Part shown: piece after piece, positions 19,440-27,947 of the stretch
Layout: each line of letters opens with the position of its first letter
Position numbering within the stretch: the first letter of the stretch is position 1
Assembly: GCA_020852955.1 (NCBI GenBank)
Contig: JADYZW010000002.1
Span: 1-64,000 of the forward strand
Direction: 5' to 3'
DNA from: Deltaproteobacteria bacterium
Lineage (GTDB): Bacteria; Desulfobacterota; Binatia; UTPRO1
Length of the DNA stretch: 64,000 nucleotides
The notes under the pieces: model-generated
Databases searched by the model: none
What the model was told of the DNA's origin: nothing
The model's input: only the letters and a program-made list of their open reading frames with translations
Made by a program: the position numbers and the translations under genes

Positions 19440-20326
19440 GCGGGCGCGGCCTCGTCCTCCTCCTGAACGATCGACTCGTGCCGGCGCGGCGCGCGACGAT
19501 CTCCGCCCTCGATCGCGGCTTCGTCTACGGCGACGGCCTCTTCGAGACCGTCCGCACGTACGGCGGACGGCCCTTCGCCCTCGCCCCGCACCTCCGCCGG
19601 CTGGCGCGCTCGGCGCGCGTCTTCCGCATCCCGTTCGAGGTATCGCGCGCGTACTGGGAGCCGCGCGTGCGGCGCGTGCTCCGCGCCAACGACCTGCTCG
19701 CAGCCGACGCCGCGGTCCGTCTCACCGTGTCGCGCGGCGCGGGCCCGTTCGGCATCGTACCGCCCACGCACCCGAAGCCGACCGTGATGCTGCTCGCGAC
19801 GCCGGTCGATCCGCGCATCCCCGCGGCCCAGGCCCGCGGCGTCACGATCTGCTTCCTTCCCTTCCGGCTCGCGACCGCAACGCTCCCGAGCCACAAGACG
19901 CTGCACTACATGCCGGCCGTGCTCGGCAAGATGATCGCGCGCCGGCGCGGCGCGTGGGAGGCCGTCTATCTCGGCGTCGACGACACGGTCCTGGAGGGCA
20001 CGACCAGCAACGTCTTCGCCGTCGCGCGCGGCCGGCTCCTGACGCCGCCGCTGCACGGCATCCTCCCCGGCGTCACGCGCCAGGCGCTGACGACGCTCGC
20101 GACGCGCGCCGGCATCCCCCTCGTCGAGCGTCCGCTGACGCGCCGCGCGCTCCTCGCCGCCGACGAGGTGCTGCTCACCGCCTCGACGATCGAGGTGCTG
20201 CCGGTGGTGCGGGTCGAGACCAGGCGGATCGGAAACGGCACGCCGGGGCCGATCACGCGCGCGCTGCAGAGCGAGTACCGCCGGTACGTGGAGCGGACGC
20301 TCGCCGCACGGCGCCGCCGCGGCTGA
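19436..20326 (+). CDS. pabC: Class IV aminotransferase, probable aminodeoxychorismate lyase (PabC)
   Basis: 296 aa starting at ATG 19436 within the pabB stop. A PLP-dependent fold type IV enzyme: DRGFVYGDGLFETVRTYGG, the PLP Lys in LPSHKTLHYMPAVLGK, and EGTTSNVFAVARG that binds the cofactor phosphate. Linkage to pabB argues for 4-amino-4-deoxychorismate lyase, giving p-aminobenzoate and pyruvate. A branched-chain or D-amino-acid aminotransferase activity is the alternative that sequence alone cannot exclude. Confidence 0.85.
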   Translation: MSGRGLVLLLNDRLVPARRATISALDRGFVYGDGLFETVRTYGGRPFALAPHLRRLARSARVFRIPFEVSRAYWEPRVRRVLRANDLLAADAAVRLTVSRGAGPFGIVPPTHPKPTVMLLATPVDPRIPAAQARGVTICFLPFRLATATLPSHKTLHYMPAVLGKMIARRRGAWEAVYLGVDDTVLEGTTSNVFAVARGRLLTPPLHGILPGVTRQALTTLATRAGIPLVERPLTRRALLAADEVLLTASTIEVLPVVRVETRRIGNGTPGPITRALQSEYRRYVERTLAARRRRG

Positions 20327-20359
20327 ACCGTCGCGCCGCGCACCGGCCCGCGTCCGAGG

Positions 20360-21724
20360 TCAGCGCACGTAGCCGAGACTCTTCAAGCGCTCGATCTGCT
20401 CGGGCGTGAGCGTCACCGAGCTTCCTCCCGTTGCCGCGTGCTTTTTGGCGAACTCCTCGAGATCGGCGCGGAAGGCCTCGACGAGCTCCGGGCGCCCGCG
20501 CGACACGTCCGTCTGCTCGCCGGGATCGGTCGCGAGATCGAAGAGCATCGTCGCTCCCGACAAGCGATCGAAGTGGAGCTTCTCGTGGTCGTGCCGGACG
20601 GCGCGGGTGACGTCGGGCTCGGCGTTGTTGTGGTCGGCCTCGTGGAAGAGCGTGCGCTCGCCGATCGCCGCCGCGGCGCCGCGCCAGGTCGGCGCGAGGT
20701 CGACCCCGTCGAGCGGACCCGGCGCCGGCACCCCCACCGCCGCGAGGATCGTCGGCATCACGTCGATCAGCGACACGGTCGTGCCGACCCGGAGGCCCGG
20801 CGGCGCGCCGGGGCCGCGCACGATCAGCGGGATGCGGACGACCTCCTCGAACTGCGTCCGGCCGTGCAGGAACCCGCCGTGCTCGCCGAACTCCTCGCCG
20901 TGATCCGAGGTCACGATCAACAGCGTGCGCGGATCGTCGCCGAGCGCGTCGAGCAGCCGGCCGAGCTCGTCGTCGTACTGCCGGATGCCGGCGTCATAGA
21001 GGTCGATCAGGTGCCGTGCGTCGGTGCGGTCGAGCGTCAGCCGCCCCGTCCGCGCCCGGATCATCTGGGCCGTCGTGCCGTCGGCCGGACCCGTGTACGG
21101 ACGCACGAACTGGCGCTCGTACTCGGGGAGCGAGCTGTAGTCGCTGTGCACGTCGTAGGTATGGAGGAAGAGGAAGAACCGCTCGTCGTGGTGCTGCCCG
21201 AGCCACTCGATCGCGCGATCGGTGATGCCGCGCGACGGCTCGCGCCGCGCGACCTCCTCCTTCACGTACTCGAACTGATGGAAGCCGCGCTCCAGGCCGA
21301 AGAGCGGACTCAGGTTGTGGGAGTTCACGACCGCGGCCGTCGCGAACCCGTGTGACGAGAGCACCGACGCGAGGGTCGCGATGCTCTCGGGCAGCGTCAC
21401 GTCGTGATCGCGGAGCCCGTGATGGCTCGGGTAGAGGCCCGTCAGCATCGAGGCGTGCGCCGGCAGCGTCCACGGCGCCGGCGAGGTCGCCCGCTCGAAG
21501 ACGACGCCCGCGTTCGCGACCGCGTCGAGGCGCGGCGACGTCTGGCGGTCGTAGCCGTAGCACCCGAGGTGGGTCGGCACGAGCGTGTCGACCGACACCA
21601 GCACGACGCGCCGGGGCGGCTCGGGCGGCGCCTGTCGGCGGCAGGCGCCGCTGCCGAGCGCGGCCACGAAGAGGACGGCGAGCGCCGCACGCGGCAGGGC
21701 TCCGCGACGAAGGGTCATCGGCAC
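20360..21724 (-). CDS. Sulfatase-fold alkaline-phosphatase-superfamily lipoprotein
   Basis: 454 aa with an export signal ending in Cys28 (LAVLFVAALGSGACRR), probably a lipoprotein. The alkaline-phosphatase-superfamily metal ligands are visible: LVSVDTLVPTHLGCYGY at the N-terminus and TSDHGEEFGEHGGFLHG later. The nucleophile region reads APWTLPAHASMLTGLYPS: the formylglycine Cys/Ser is Thr86 and the conserved Arg is His90. A Thr nucleophile is used by LtaS-type phosphotransferases, so a phospho- rather than sulfo-ester role is possible. The C-terminus (LTPEQIERLKSLGYVR) is typical of this sulfatase subfamily. Convergent with pabC. Confidence 0.75.
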   Translation of the reverse strand: MPMTLRRGALPRAALAVLFVAALGSGACRRQAPPEPPRRVVLVSVDTLVPTHLGCYGYDRQTSPRLDAVANAGVVFERATSPAPWTLPAHASMLTGLYPSHHGLRDHDVTLPESIATLASVLSSHGFATAAVVNSHNLSPLFGLERGFHQFEYVKEEVARREPSRGITDRAIEWLGQHHDERFFLFLHTYDVHSDYSSLPEYERQFVRPYTGPADGTTAQMIRARTGRLTLDRTDARHLIDLYDAGIRQYDDELGRLLDALGDDPRTLLIVTSDHGEEFGEHGGFLHGRTQFEEVVRIPLIVRGPGAPPGLRVGTTVSLIDVMPTILAAVGVPAPGPLDGVDLAPTWRGAAAAIGERTLFHEADHNNAEPDVTRAVRHDHEKLHFDRLSGATMLFDLATDPGEQTDVSRGRPELVEAFRADLEEFAKKHAATGGSSVTLTPEQIERLKSLGYVR

Positions 21725-21745
21725 GCTCCCGGCATCGGCTAGTGT

Positions 21746-22153
21746 CTAGATCATCATGAGATACGGCGCCGCCATCATCCCGAGCGTGACGAGCACCGTC
21801 ATGAGCGAGAAGAACACCTTCCCGAACTTCGTGCCGCCCTTCTGCATGTTGTCCCACCTCGACGGCGGCTCGGGCGGACCCACGAAATCGAGCGGCGGAA
21901 TGTCCTCGTCGCGCTCCTCGTACTCGGCCGCGCTCTTCGGAGGGTCGTCGGTGAGGAGCTCGCCGTCGTCGCCCCAGGGGTCCGACGCGAGCTCGCGCCG
22001 CCAGCGCGCCTCGTCGCGCGCGTTGTCGCCGGTGATCATCGGCTCCTTCGCCGGGGGCTCGCCCCACTCGTCGCCGCTCCGAAGCGACGTGGGACCGCAC
22101 GCCGCGAACCCCGCGAGCGCAACGACCAACACGACGACGACCTCGACCCGCAT
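21746..22153 (-). CDS. Small lipoprotein with C-terminal membrane anchor, unknown function
   Basis: 135 aa. The signal ([18 protein letters not shown]) ends in a possible lipobox Cys. A charged, Asp/Glu/Pro-rich middle ([21 protein letters not shown]) follows, then the hydrophobic tail [21 protein letters not shown], which would form a second membrane anchor. No known family recognised. It lies upstream of, and in the same direction as, the sulfatase-fold gene and may share its transcript. Confidence 0.6.
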   Translation of the reverse strand: MRVEVVVVLVVALAGFAACGPTSLRSGDEWGEPPAKEPMITGDNARDEARWRRELASDPWGDDGELLTDDPPKSAAEYEERDEDIPPLDFVGPPEPPSRWDNMQKGGTKFGKVFFSLMTVLVTLGMMAAPYLMMI

Positions 22154-22303
22154 ACCGCTCCTTCGCCGACGCGGCGTGGCGACCCGCGCCTGGCATCCGC
22201 CCCGACCGCGCTGCTATAGTCGCTGGCTCGCGGGCGCACAATCCACCGTGCGCGCTGGCGCGAGCCGACACGGGCGGCGCGCGCCAGCGATCTCGCGAGG
22301 CCG

Positions 22304-22729
22304 CATGCGGGTCGGGGTCGAGGACGTGCAGCGCCACGTCGACGGCGAGGTGACGCTCCGGGGATGGCTCTACGACCGCCGCTCGCGCAACAAGCGGCAC
22401 TTCCTCCAGGTGCGCGACGGCACCGGCACCATCCAATGCGTCGTGTTCGTGAAGGACGAGGCGCCCGAGGTGTTCGAGCGCGCCGGCCGCGTGCCGCAGG
22501 AGTCGTCGCTCTTCGAGGTCGGCTCCTTCGACGACAAGGCCTACCTCACGCAGAGCGAGCAGCTCTCCATGGAGGCGGGCGCGATGGCCTTCGGCAAGGT
22601 CTACCGCTTCGGTCCGACGTTCCGCGCCGAGAAGTCGAAGACCCGCCGCCACCTCAGCGAGCGCGATCCTCGCCGACCCGCGGCTCGCCCTCTGCGTTCC
22701 CGCGGATGCTCGAGCGGCTGACGCCGTAG
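22304..22729 (+). pseudogene. asnS: Asparaginyl-tRNA synthetase relic with internal deletions
   Basis: It begins like intact AsnRS with the OB-fold anticodon-binding domain ([21 protein letters not shown] ... IQCVVFVKD). At VPQESS it jumps directly to the catalytic motif 2 region ([19 protein letters not shown] ... [21 protein letters not shown]). After LSE the frame is lost, and in another frame the very end of AsnRS reappears as [10 protein letters not shown] and TAG. About 300 of some 430 residues are missing in two deletions, so it cannot be active. A functional asnS or a Gln/Asn amidotransferase must exist elsewhere. Confidence 0.8.
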
Positions 22730-22790
22730 CCGGGGCGCCGACGAACTTTTCCTTGACAGCGCGGCGGCGGCATGGACCCATCGAGCTCCG

Positions 22791-23588
22791 ATGGCGGCCG
22801 AACCCCTCGACGTCACCGCGCTCGAGCGCATTCCCGCTCCCGATCCGGAGACCTTCCTCCGGCGCCATCTCCGCCCCGGAAGGCCGGTCGTGCTGACGGG
22901 CGTGACCGACGGCTGGGCGCCGCCGCGCGAATGGACGCTCGCGAATGTCGCCGAGCGCTACGGCGCCGCGCCCGTGATCGCCGCCCGGCTCACCGACGGC
23001 ACGCTCGCCGGCGACGGCGTCGCCTTCCAGAAGGTGCCGCTCGGCGAGCTCGTCGCGTCCTTCGCGCTCCCGGGAAGCGCCAGCCACTACGTGATGACGC
23101 CGACGTGGAACCTCCCGGAGCGCTTTCGGCGCGACCATCGCCTGCCCGTGTACTGCGAGGACGCGTGGCACCTGCGCGCGAAGTTCTGGGTCGGCAAAGC
23201 CGGCACCGTGACGCCGATGCATCGCGACGTGCCCCACAACCTGAACGTGCACCTCACCGGCCGCAAGCGTTGGCTCCTCTACCCGCCCGGCGGCGCCGGC
23301 ATGTACTCGCGCGGCATCTTCTCCGGCATGCCGAACTTCTCGTCCGTCGATCCGGAAGCGCCCGACGACGAACGCTACCCGCGCTTCCGCGGCAAGCGCG
23401 CCGTCGGCGGCGTCGTCGGCGAGGGCGAAACGCTCTTCATCCCGCACGGCTGGTGGCACCACACGCGTGCGCTCGACGACACGGTCGCGGTCAACTTCTG
23501 GTGGGGCGGCCCGCTGGTCGCCGCGTTCGCGCTCGCGTCGGCGATCTTCAAGCGCCTGCGCGGCATCCGCCACGGCGAGTGGGGGTGA
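22791..23588 (+). CDS. JmjC/cupin-like 2-oxoglutarate Fe(II) oxygenase
   Basis: 265 aa. The cupin_8/JmjC facial triad is visible: H144-x-D146 in TVTPMHRDVPHNLNVHLTGRKRW and the distal His in LFIPHGWWHHTRALDDTVAVNFWWG. RPVVLTGVTDGWAPPREWT is the usual N-terminal strand of this family (FIH-like, peptide or tRNA hydroxylases). A protein or peptide hydroxylase is likely; the target is unknown. The flavoprotein gene follows after 50 bp in the same direction. Confidence 0.85.
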   Translation: MAAEPLDVTALERIPAPDPETFLRRHLRPGRPVVLTGVTDGWAPPREWTLANVAERYGAAPVIAARLTDGTLAGDGVAFQKVPLGELVASFALPGSASHYVMTPTWNLPERFRRDHRLPVYCEDAWHLRAKFWVGKAGTVTPMHRDVPHNLNVHLTGRKRWLLYPPGGAGMYSRGIFSGMPNFSSVDPEAPDDERYPRFRGKRAVGGVVGEGETLFIPHGWWHHTRALDDTVAVNFWWGGPLVAAFALASAIFKRLRGIRHGEWG

Positions 23589-23638
23589 GACACGCCGCCC
23601 CGGACCGACCCGCGCGCCACGTCCCGGCGAAGGTCGTC

Positions 23639-24985
23639 ATGACCGACGACCTTGCCGCGCCGTACCTCCCAGTCAGCGCGTACCTCGACGCCGGGCCCGA
23701 GCGCGCGCCGGCGCTCGAGGGCGACGCGCGCGCCGACGTCGCCGTCGTGGGCGGCGGTCTCACCGGCCTCTCGACGGCGCTCGCGCTCAGACGCCGCGGC
23801 AGCGACGTCGTCGTCCTCGAGCGCGAGTTCTGCGGCTTCGGCGCCAGCGGCCGGAACGCCGGGCACCTGACGCCGACGATCGGCAAGGATCTGCCGACGC
23901 TCCTCCTGATGTACGGCGAGGAGCGCACGGCCGCGATCGTGCGCTTCGCGGATCACTGCGTGCATCGCACCGAGCACCTGATCGCCGAGCTCGGCCTCGA
24001 TTGCGACTACGCGCCGTCGGGAAACGTGCTGGCCGTCGTGCACCCGAAGCAGGAGAAGCGCTTGCGTCGCGCGGCCGAGGTCGCGACGCGGGTCGGGGCC
24101 AACGTCCGCTTCCTCGAACCCGACGACATGCGCGCCCGCGGCCTGCCGCCCGCCTTCCTCTGCGGCGCGCTCGAGGGCGCCGGCGGCACCCTCGACCCCG
24201 GGAAGCTCGTGCTCGGCCTCCGCCGCGCCGTGCTGGCAGCCGGCGTCCGCATCCACGAGAGCACGCGCGTGACCGGCGTCGCGACCACGCCGTCGCCGGT
24301 CGTGCGCACCGAGCAGGGCGCGGTCCGCGCCGAGCGCGTCGTCGTGGCGACGAACGCCTGGACGCGCGAGATCGGCGCGCCCGGCGCGAAGATCCTGCCG
24401 CTCTACGTCACCCTCTTCGAGACGGCGCCGCTCGACGAGGCCGCGCTCACGCAGCTCGGCGGCTGGCCGAACCGCGAGGGCGTCTACACGGCGCACGAGA
24501 TGCTCGAGAGCTATCGCCTGACCGCACGGCGCACGATCGTCGGCGGGTCGAAGGTGCCGCGCTACGTGTGGGGCGGCCGCCCGACCGGACACCGCGGGCC
24601 GAACGCTTCCGTTCAGACCGTCGTCGCTCGCGCCTTTCGCGACCGCTTCCCCGCGCTCGCCGGGACGCCGATCGCGCGCTTCTGGGGCGGCTGGATCGCG
24701 ATGACCCTCAACTTCCTGCCCTCGATCGGCCCGCTCGACGCCGACCACCGGCTCTGGCACGCGCTCGGCTACAACGGGCACGGCGTCGCGCAGGCAACGG
24801 CGGTCGGCGAGATCCTCGCCGACCGCATGCTCGGTCGCGACAACGCGTGGGCGCGCATCTTCCCGAACCCGGCGCCGACGCTCCCGCCCGAGCCGTTCCT
24901 CTGGCTCACCGCGCGCGCCCTGCTCACGATGTTCGGCGCGATCGACCGCGTCACCGACCGGCGCATCCGCGCGCGGCGCGGCTAG
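23639..24985 (+). CDS. FAD-dependent DAO-family oxidoreductase (amine/amino-acid oxidase-like)
   Basis: 448 aa from ATG 23639. The Rossmann FAD motif DVAVVGGGLTGLSTALALRRRGSDVVVLE is followed by CGFGASGRNAGH, typical of the PuuB/OrdL gamma-glutamylputrescine-oxidase-like branch of the DAO family, and the C-terminal FAD loop FWGGWIAMTLNFLPSIGPLD ... ALGYNGHGVAQATAVGEI. It oxidises a C-N bond with oxygen or another acceptor; the substrate is unassigned. The C-terminal hydrophobic stretch (FLWLTARALLTMFGAI) may be membrane-associated. Overlaps the convergent gene at 24951 by 35 bp. Confidence 0.85.
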   Translation: MTDDLAAPYLPVSAYLDAGPERAPALEGDARADVAVVGGGLTGLSTALALRRRGSDVVVLEREFCGFGASGRNAGHLTPTIGKDLPTLLLMYGEERTAAIVRFADHCVHRTEHLIAELGLDCDYAPSGNVLAVVHPKQEKRLRRAAEVATRVGANVRFLEPDDMRARGLPPAFLCGALEGAGGTLDPGKLVLGLRRAVLAAGVRIHESTRVTGVATTPSPVVRTEQGAVRAERVVVATNAWTREIGAPGAKILPLYVTLFETAPLDEAALTQLGGWPNREGVYTAHEMLESYRLTARRTIVGGSKVPRYVWGGRPTGHRGPNASVQTVVARAFRDRFPALAGTPIARFWGGWIAMTLNFLPSIGPLDADHRLWHALGYNGHGVAQATAVGEILADRMLGRDNAWARIFPNPAPTLPPEPFLWLTARALLTMFGAIDRVTDRRIRARRG

Positions 24986-25544
24986 CGCCGCGCGCGCGGG
25001 CGCGCGGCGGCGAGTCGGGCGCGAGGATGTCGACGACGGTCGCGATCACGCCGCCGTCCGCGCCGCGAATCGTGCGCCGGCGACCGTAGAGCCATTCGTC
25101 CGCGGACGGCTCGATCTCGAAGGCGGACGCGATGGTCGCGTCACGCGCGACCCGCAGGAGCGCATCGGGCTCGGAGCTCGCGCCGCGCAGGATGTGGCCG
25201 AACGGAACCGCCTCGGCGAGCACGGCCGCACGCTCACGCGCGTCGAGACGCGCGAGGTCCACGACGATCGCACCAAGCGCAACCGGCACCCCGCCGCCAC
25301 GGACCAATACCACGCGGCGCGCGTAGCGATCACCGACTCGCAGCCGATCGAGGATGCGCAAGGCGAGCGGTTCGCCGTGCCGATGTTCGAGGCGCGGCGT
25401 CAGCGGCTCGGGCCCCCGCAAGAGGTCGCGCAGCTCCGGTGGCACGTCGCCGTCGCTGACCGCTTCGGCGGCGGGCAGCGCGCGGCCGGCGGCGGCGTAG
25501 AACCCGGCGAGCGGCGCCAGGATCGAGGCGTCGCGCTCGTCCAT
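24951..25544 (-). CDS. Chorismate-lyase-like (UbiC/DUF98-type fold) protein, tentative
   Basis: 197 aa. The layout LTPRLEHRHGEPLALRILDR, then YARRVVLVRGGGVPVALGAIVVDLARL and VPFGHILRG resembles chorismate pyruvate-lyases of the UbiC/Rv2949c group, which make 4-hydroxybenzoate. The match is by eye, and the catalytic Arg and Glu cannot be placed with certainty. The Arg/Ala-rich C-terminus overlaps the convergent flavoprotein gene. It is divergent from bioF with 47 bp between starts. Confidence 0.4.
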   Translation of the reverse strand: MDERDASILAPLAGFYAAAGRALPAAEAVSDGDVPPELRDLLRGPEPLTPRLEHRHGEPLALRILDRLRVGDRYARRVVLVRGGGVPVALGAIVVDLARLDARERAAVLAEAVPFGHILRGASSEPDALLRVARDATIASAFEIEPSADEWLYGRRRTIRGADGGVIATVVDILAPDSPPRARARGASRAARGCAGR

Positions 25545-25591
25545 CGCGTCGTTCTAGCCGAGCTGGCAGCCATGGTCTATTTCACTCGACG

Positions 25592-26761
25592 ATGCCGAGC
25601 GCGTTCGAGCGGGCGTTCGAGGACGAGCTCGCCGAGGTGCGGGCCGCCGGACTTTGGCGCGAGCTCCGCCGCATCGAAGGCCCGGTCGACACCTGGGTCA
25701 CGGTCGACGGCGTCCGTGCGCTCGCGCTCTGCTCGAACAACTACCTCGGCCTCGCCAACCACCCCGCGCTCGCCGCCGCGGCGGCGCGGGCTGCCGCGGC
25801 GTACGGCGTCGGCGCGGGCGCGTCGCGCCTGATCTCGGGCTCCCTCGCGATCCACCGCGACCTCGAGGCGCGCCTCGCCTGCTTCAAGCACACCGACGCG
25901 GCCGTGCTGTTCCCGACCGGGTACCATGCGAACGTCGGTGCCATCGCGACGCTCGCGGGCCGCGGCGACGCCGTGTTCAGCGACCGCCTGAACCATGCCT
26001 CCATCATCGACGGCTGCCGCCTCTCGGGCGCCGAGGTGCACGTCTACCCGCACGCCGACGCCGCCGCCCTCGACGCCCTGCTCGCGCGCTCGACGGCGCG
26101 GCGCCGCCTCGTCGTCACCGACTCCGTCTTCAGTATGGACGGCGATCACGCCCCGCTCCGCGAGCTCTGCCGCGTCGCCGCGGCGCGCGACGCGATGGTG
26201 ATGGTGGACGAGGCGCACGCGACCGGCGTCGAGGGAGCGACCGGCGCCGGCCTCGTCGAGGCGCTCGGGCTCGGCGACAGCGTCACGGTGCAGATGGGAA
26301 CGCTCGGGAAGGCGCTCGGCGCCGCCGGCGCGTTCGTCGCCGGCAGCCGCGCCCTCGTCGACCTGCTCGTGAACCGGGCGCGGAGCTTCATCTACACGAC
26401 CGCGCTGCCGCCGCCGGTGGTCGCCGCCGTCGACGCCGCGCTCGACCTCGTGGCGCGCGAGCCGGAGCGACGCACCCGCCTCGCCACGATCTCGACGACG
26501 CTCCGCGCCCGCCTGCGCGCGCTCGGCTTCGAGATCCCCGACGGCGCCGGGCCGATCGTGCCCGTCCTCGCGCGAACGAGCGAGCGCGCCCTCGCCTGGT
26601 CGCGCTCCCTCCTCGAGCGCGGCGTCTTCGTGCAAGCCATCCGACCCCCGACGGTCCCGGACGGCACCGCCCGCCTCCGCGTCACACTGATGGCGACCCA
26701 CACCGACCAGGACGTCGAGCACGCCGTCGCCGCCTTCGCCGCGCTTCGCGATCGCGCCTAA
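25592..26761 (+). CDS. bioF: 8-amino-7-oxononanoate synthase / alpha-oxoamine synthase
   Basis: 389 aa. A PLP enzyme condensing an amino acid with an acyl-CoA; BioF joins alanine and pimeloyl-CoA/ACP in biotin synthesis. Family hallmarks are LCSNNYLGLANHPAL, GAGASRLISGSLAIHRDLE, FPTGYHANVGAI, DSVFSMDGDHAPL, VDEAHATGVEG and the PLP Lys in MGTLGKALGAAGAF. No bioA, bioD or bioB is adjacent, so another alpha-oxoamine synthase (Kbl-like) cannot be fully excluded, but length and motifs fit BioF best. Confidence 0.85.
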   Translation: MPSAFERAFEDELAEVRAAGLWRELRRIEGPVDTWVTVDGVRALALCSNNYLGLANHPALAAAAARAAAAYGVGAGASRLISGSLAIHRDLEARLACFKHTDAAVLFPTGYHANVGAIATLAGRGDAVFSDRLNHASIIDGCRLSGAEVHVYPHADAAALDALLARSTARRRLVVTDSVFSMDGDHAPLRELCRVAAARDAMVMVDEAHATGVEGATGAGLVEALGLGDSVTVQMGTLGKALGAAGAFVAGSRALVDLLVNRARSFIYTTALPPPVVAAVDAALDLVAREPERRTRLATISTTLRARLRALGFEIPDGAGPIVPVLARTSERALAWSRSLLERGVFVQAIRPPTVPDGTARLRVTLMATHTDQDVEHAVAAFAALRDRA

Positions 26762-26789
26762 TGTCCCGGATCGGTTTCGAGCGCGTATC

Positions 26790-26936
26790 GTGAGCCGCCG
26801 CGAGCGCCAGGCGCGCGACCCGACCCTCGAAGGAGATCCGACGGACGCCGCGCCGGCATCGGATCCGATCACGCGGTTGCATCACGACCCATCCGCCGCC
26901 AAGATCGCGCACCACTCGGAGGAGGCCGACCGATGA
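26790..26936 (+). CDS. Possible small ORF, unknown function
   Basis: GTG-started 48-aa ORF (SRRERQARDPTLEGDPTDAA ... HHSEEADR) whose stop overlaps an ATG of a second, 30-aa Ala/Arg-rich ORF ending at 27024. Composition is ordinary for this GC-rich genome and no family is recognised. The 276-bp gap between bioF and the DnaJ gene holds nothing else visible. Confidence 0.2.
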   Translation: MSRRERQARDPTLEGDPTDAAPASDPITRLHHDPSAAKIAHHSEEADR

Positions 26937-27037
26937 CGACCGATGAACGCGCCGGCTTCTCCGCCGCCCGCGCTCGCGCCCGCGCGGCGCGCGACGACCA
27001 GGGGCGCCACGCTCCGGCGCGCTGAACCGACCCGGCG

Positions 27038-27448
27038 ATGGATACGCGCCGCTGGCCGCGATGGGCCGTCGTGCTGGCGGTCGGCGCCGGGCTCTTCCTC
27101 TACCTCCGTTCGCCGATCGATCTCCTGCCGGACCGCATGGGGCCGCTCGGCCTTCTCGACGACCTCGTCGTGCTCGGAGTCGCGCTCTGGTGGCTCCAGC
27201 GCCGGCTCGCGGAGCCGGTCTCCGCAGCGCCAGCCGACGCCGTCACGGAGCCGATCCCGACCGACCCGTGGGAGCTCCTCGGCATCGCGCCCGGCGCCAC
27301 GCCGGACGCGATCACGCGCGCCTATCGCACGCAGCTCAAGCGCCATCACCCCGACCGTGTCGCCGGCCTCGGTGACGCGTCGCAGCGCCTCGCGCACGAG
27401 CGCACGGTGGCGATCCAGCGCGCCTACCGGACGCTGCGCGGCGATTGA
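27038..27448 (+). CDS. Membrane DUF1232-like protein with C-terminal J domain
   Basis: 136 aa. The N-terminal half is a short membrane segment resembling DUF1232 (LFLYLRSPIDLLPDRMGPLG ... LLDDLVVLGVALWWL). The C-terminal half is a compact DnaJ domain (DPWELLGIAPGATPDAITRAY) with the HPD tripeptide in KRHHPDRVAG, needed to stimulate Hsp70 ATPase. It would recruit DnaK to the inner membrane. No dnaK or grpE is nearby. Confidence 0.8.
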   Translation: MDTRRWPRWAVVLAVGAGLFLYLRSPIDLLPDRMGPLGLLDDLVVLGVALWWLQRRLAEPVSAAPADAVTEPIPTDPWELLGIAPGATPDAITRAYRTQLKRHHPDRVAGLGDASQRLAHERTVAIQRAYRTLRGD

Positions 27449-27597
27449 GCGTCGGGAGCGGCGCCACCGTCACACGGTGCCCCGTCTCGCGAGACGGGGC
27501 AGCCCGGCGTGTCGGCGCTCGATGCCGACGACGCGGAGCGACGGACCCCGTCCGCAACTATCCGCACCGCGGCGACTCTGGTACAGCGAGCCCGCCA

Positions 27598-27941
27598 TGC
27601 GCTTCCGGATCCACCGGACAGCAGGACTGCACGCTCGACGACCGGCGTCGCCTCTGGCGCTTCGCCGACGATCGCGGGTTCCATTGACGCTCGGTGTGGA
27701 ACCGTCTCTACTCGATCTCCGATCTCGACGATCCGGCGCGCCCCGCGTACGAAGACGTCGCCACCCTGGTGGCGCTCGCGGTGACGACGACCGGCGTCCG
27801 GGTCGGCTGTCTCGTCTTCTGCGTCGGCTCCCGCAACCCGGGCGTACTCCGCAAAGCCGCGGTCACGATCCTCTCGCCCGCGACCTTCGCGCAGCGGGCC
27901 CCGAACTCTTCGTCCGCGACGTGATGCCCGCGTTCCGCTGA
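27598..27941 (+). pseudogene. LLM-class (F420/FMN) oxidoreductase relic
   Basis: Starts MRFRIH, then a frameshift, then in another frame GQQDCTLDDRRRLWRFADDRG followed by FH and an in-frame TGA where Trp is expected. It continues SVWNRLYSISDLDDPARPAY and EDVATLVALAVTTTGVRVGCLV, all typical of the first third of luciferase-like monooxygenases. After the AVTI-type motif the middle is gone, and a third frame gives the C-terminal end GPELFVRDVMPAFR. At least one frameshift, one nonsense change and a deletion of about 200 residues. Confidence 0.65.
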
Positions 27942-27947
27942 TCCCGC

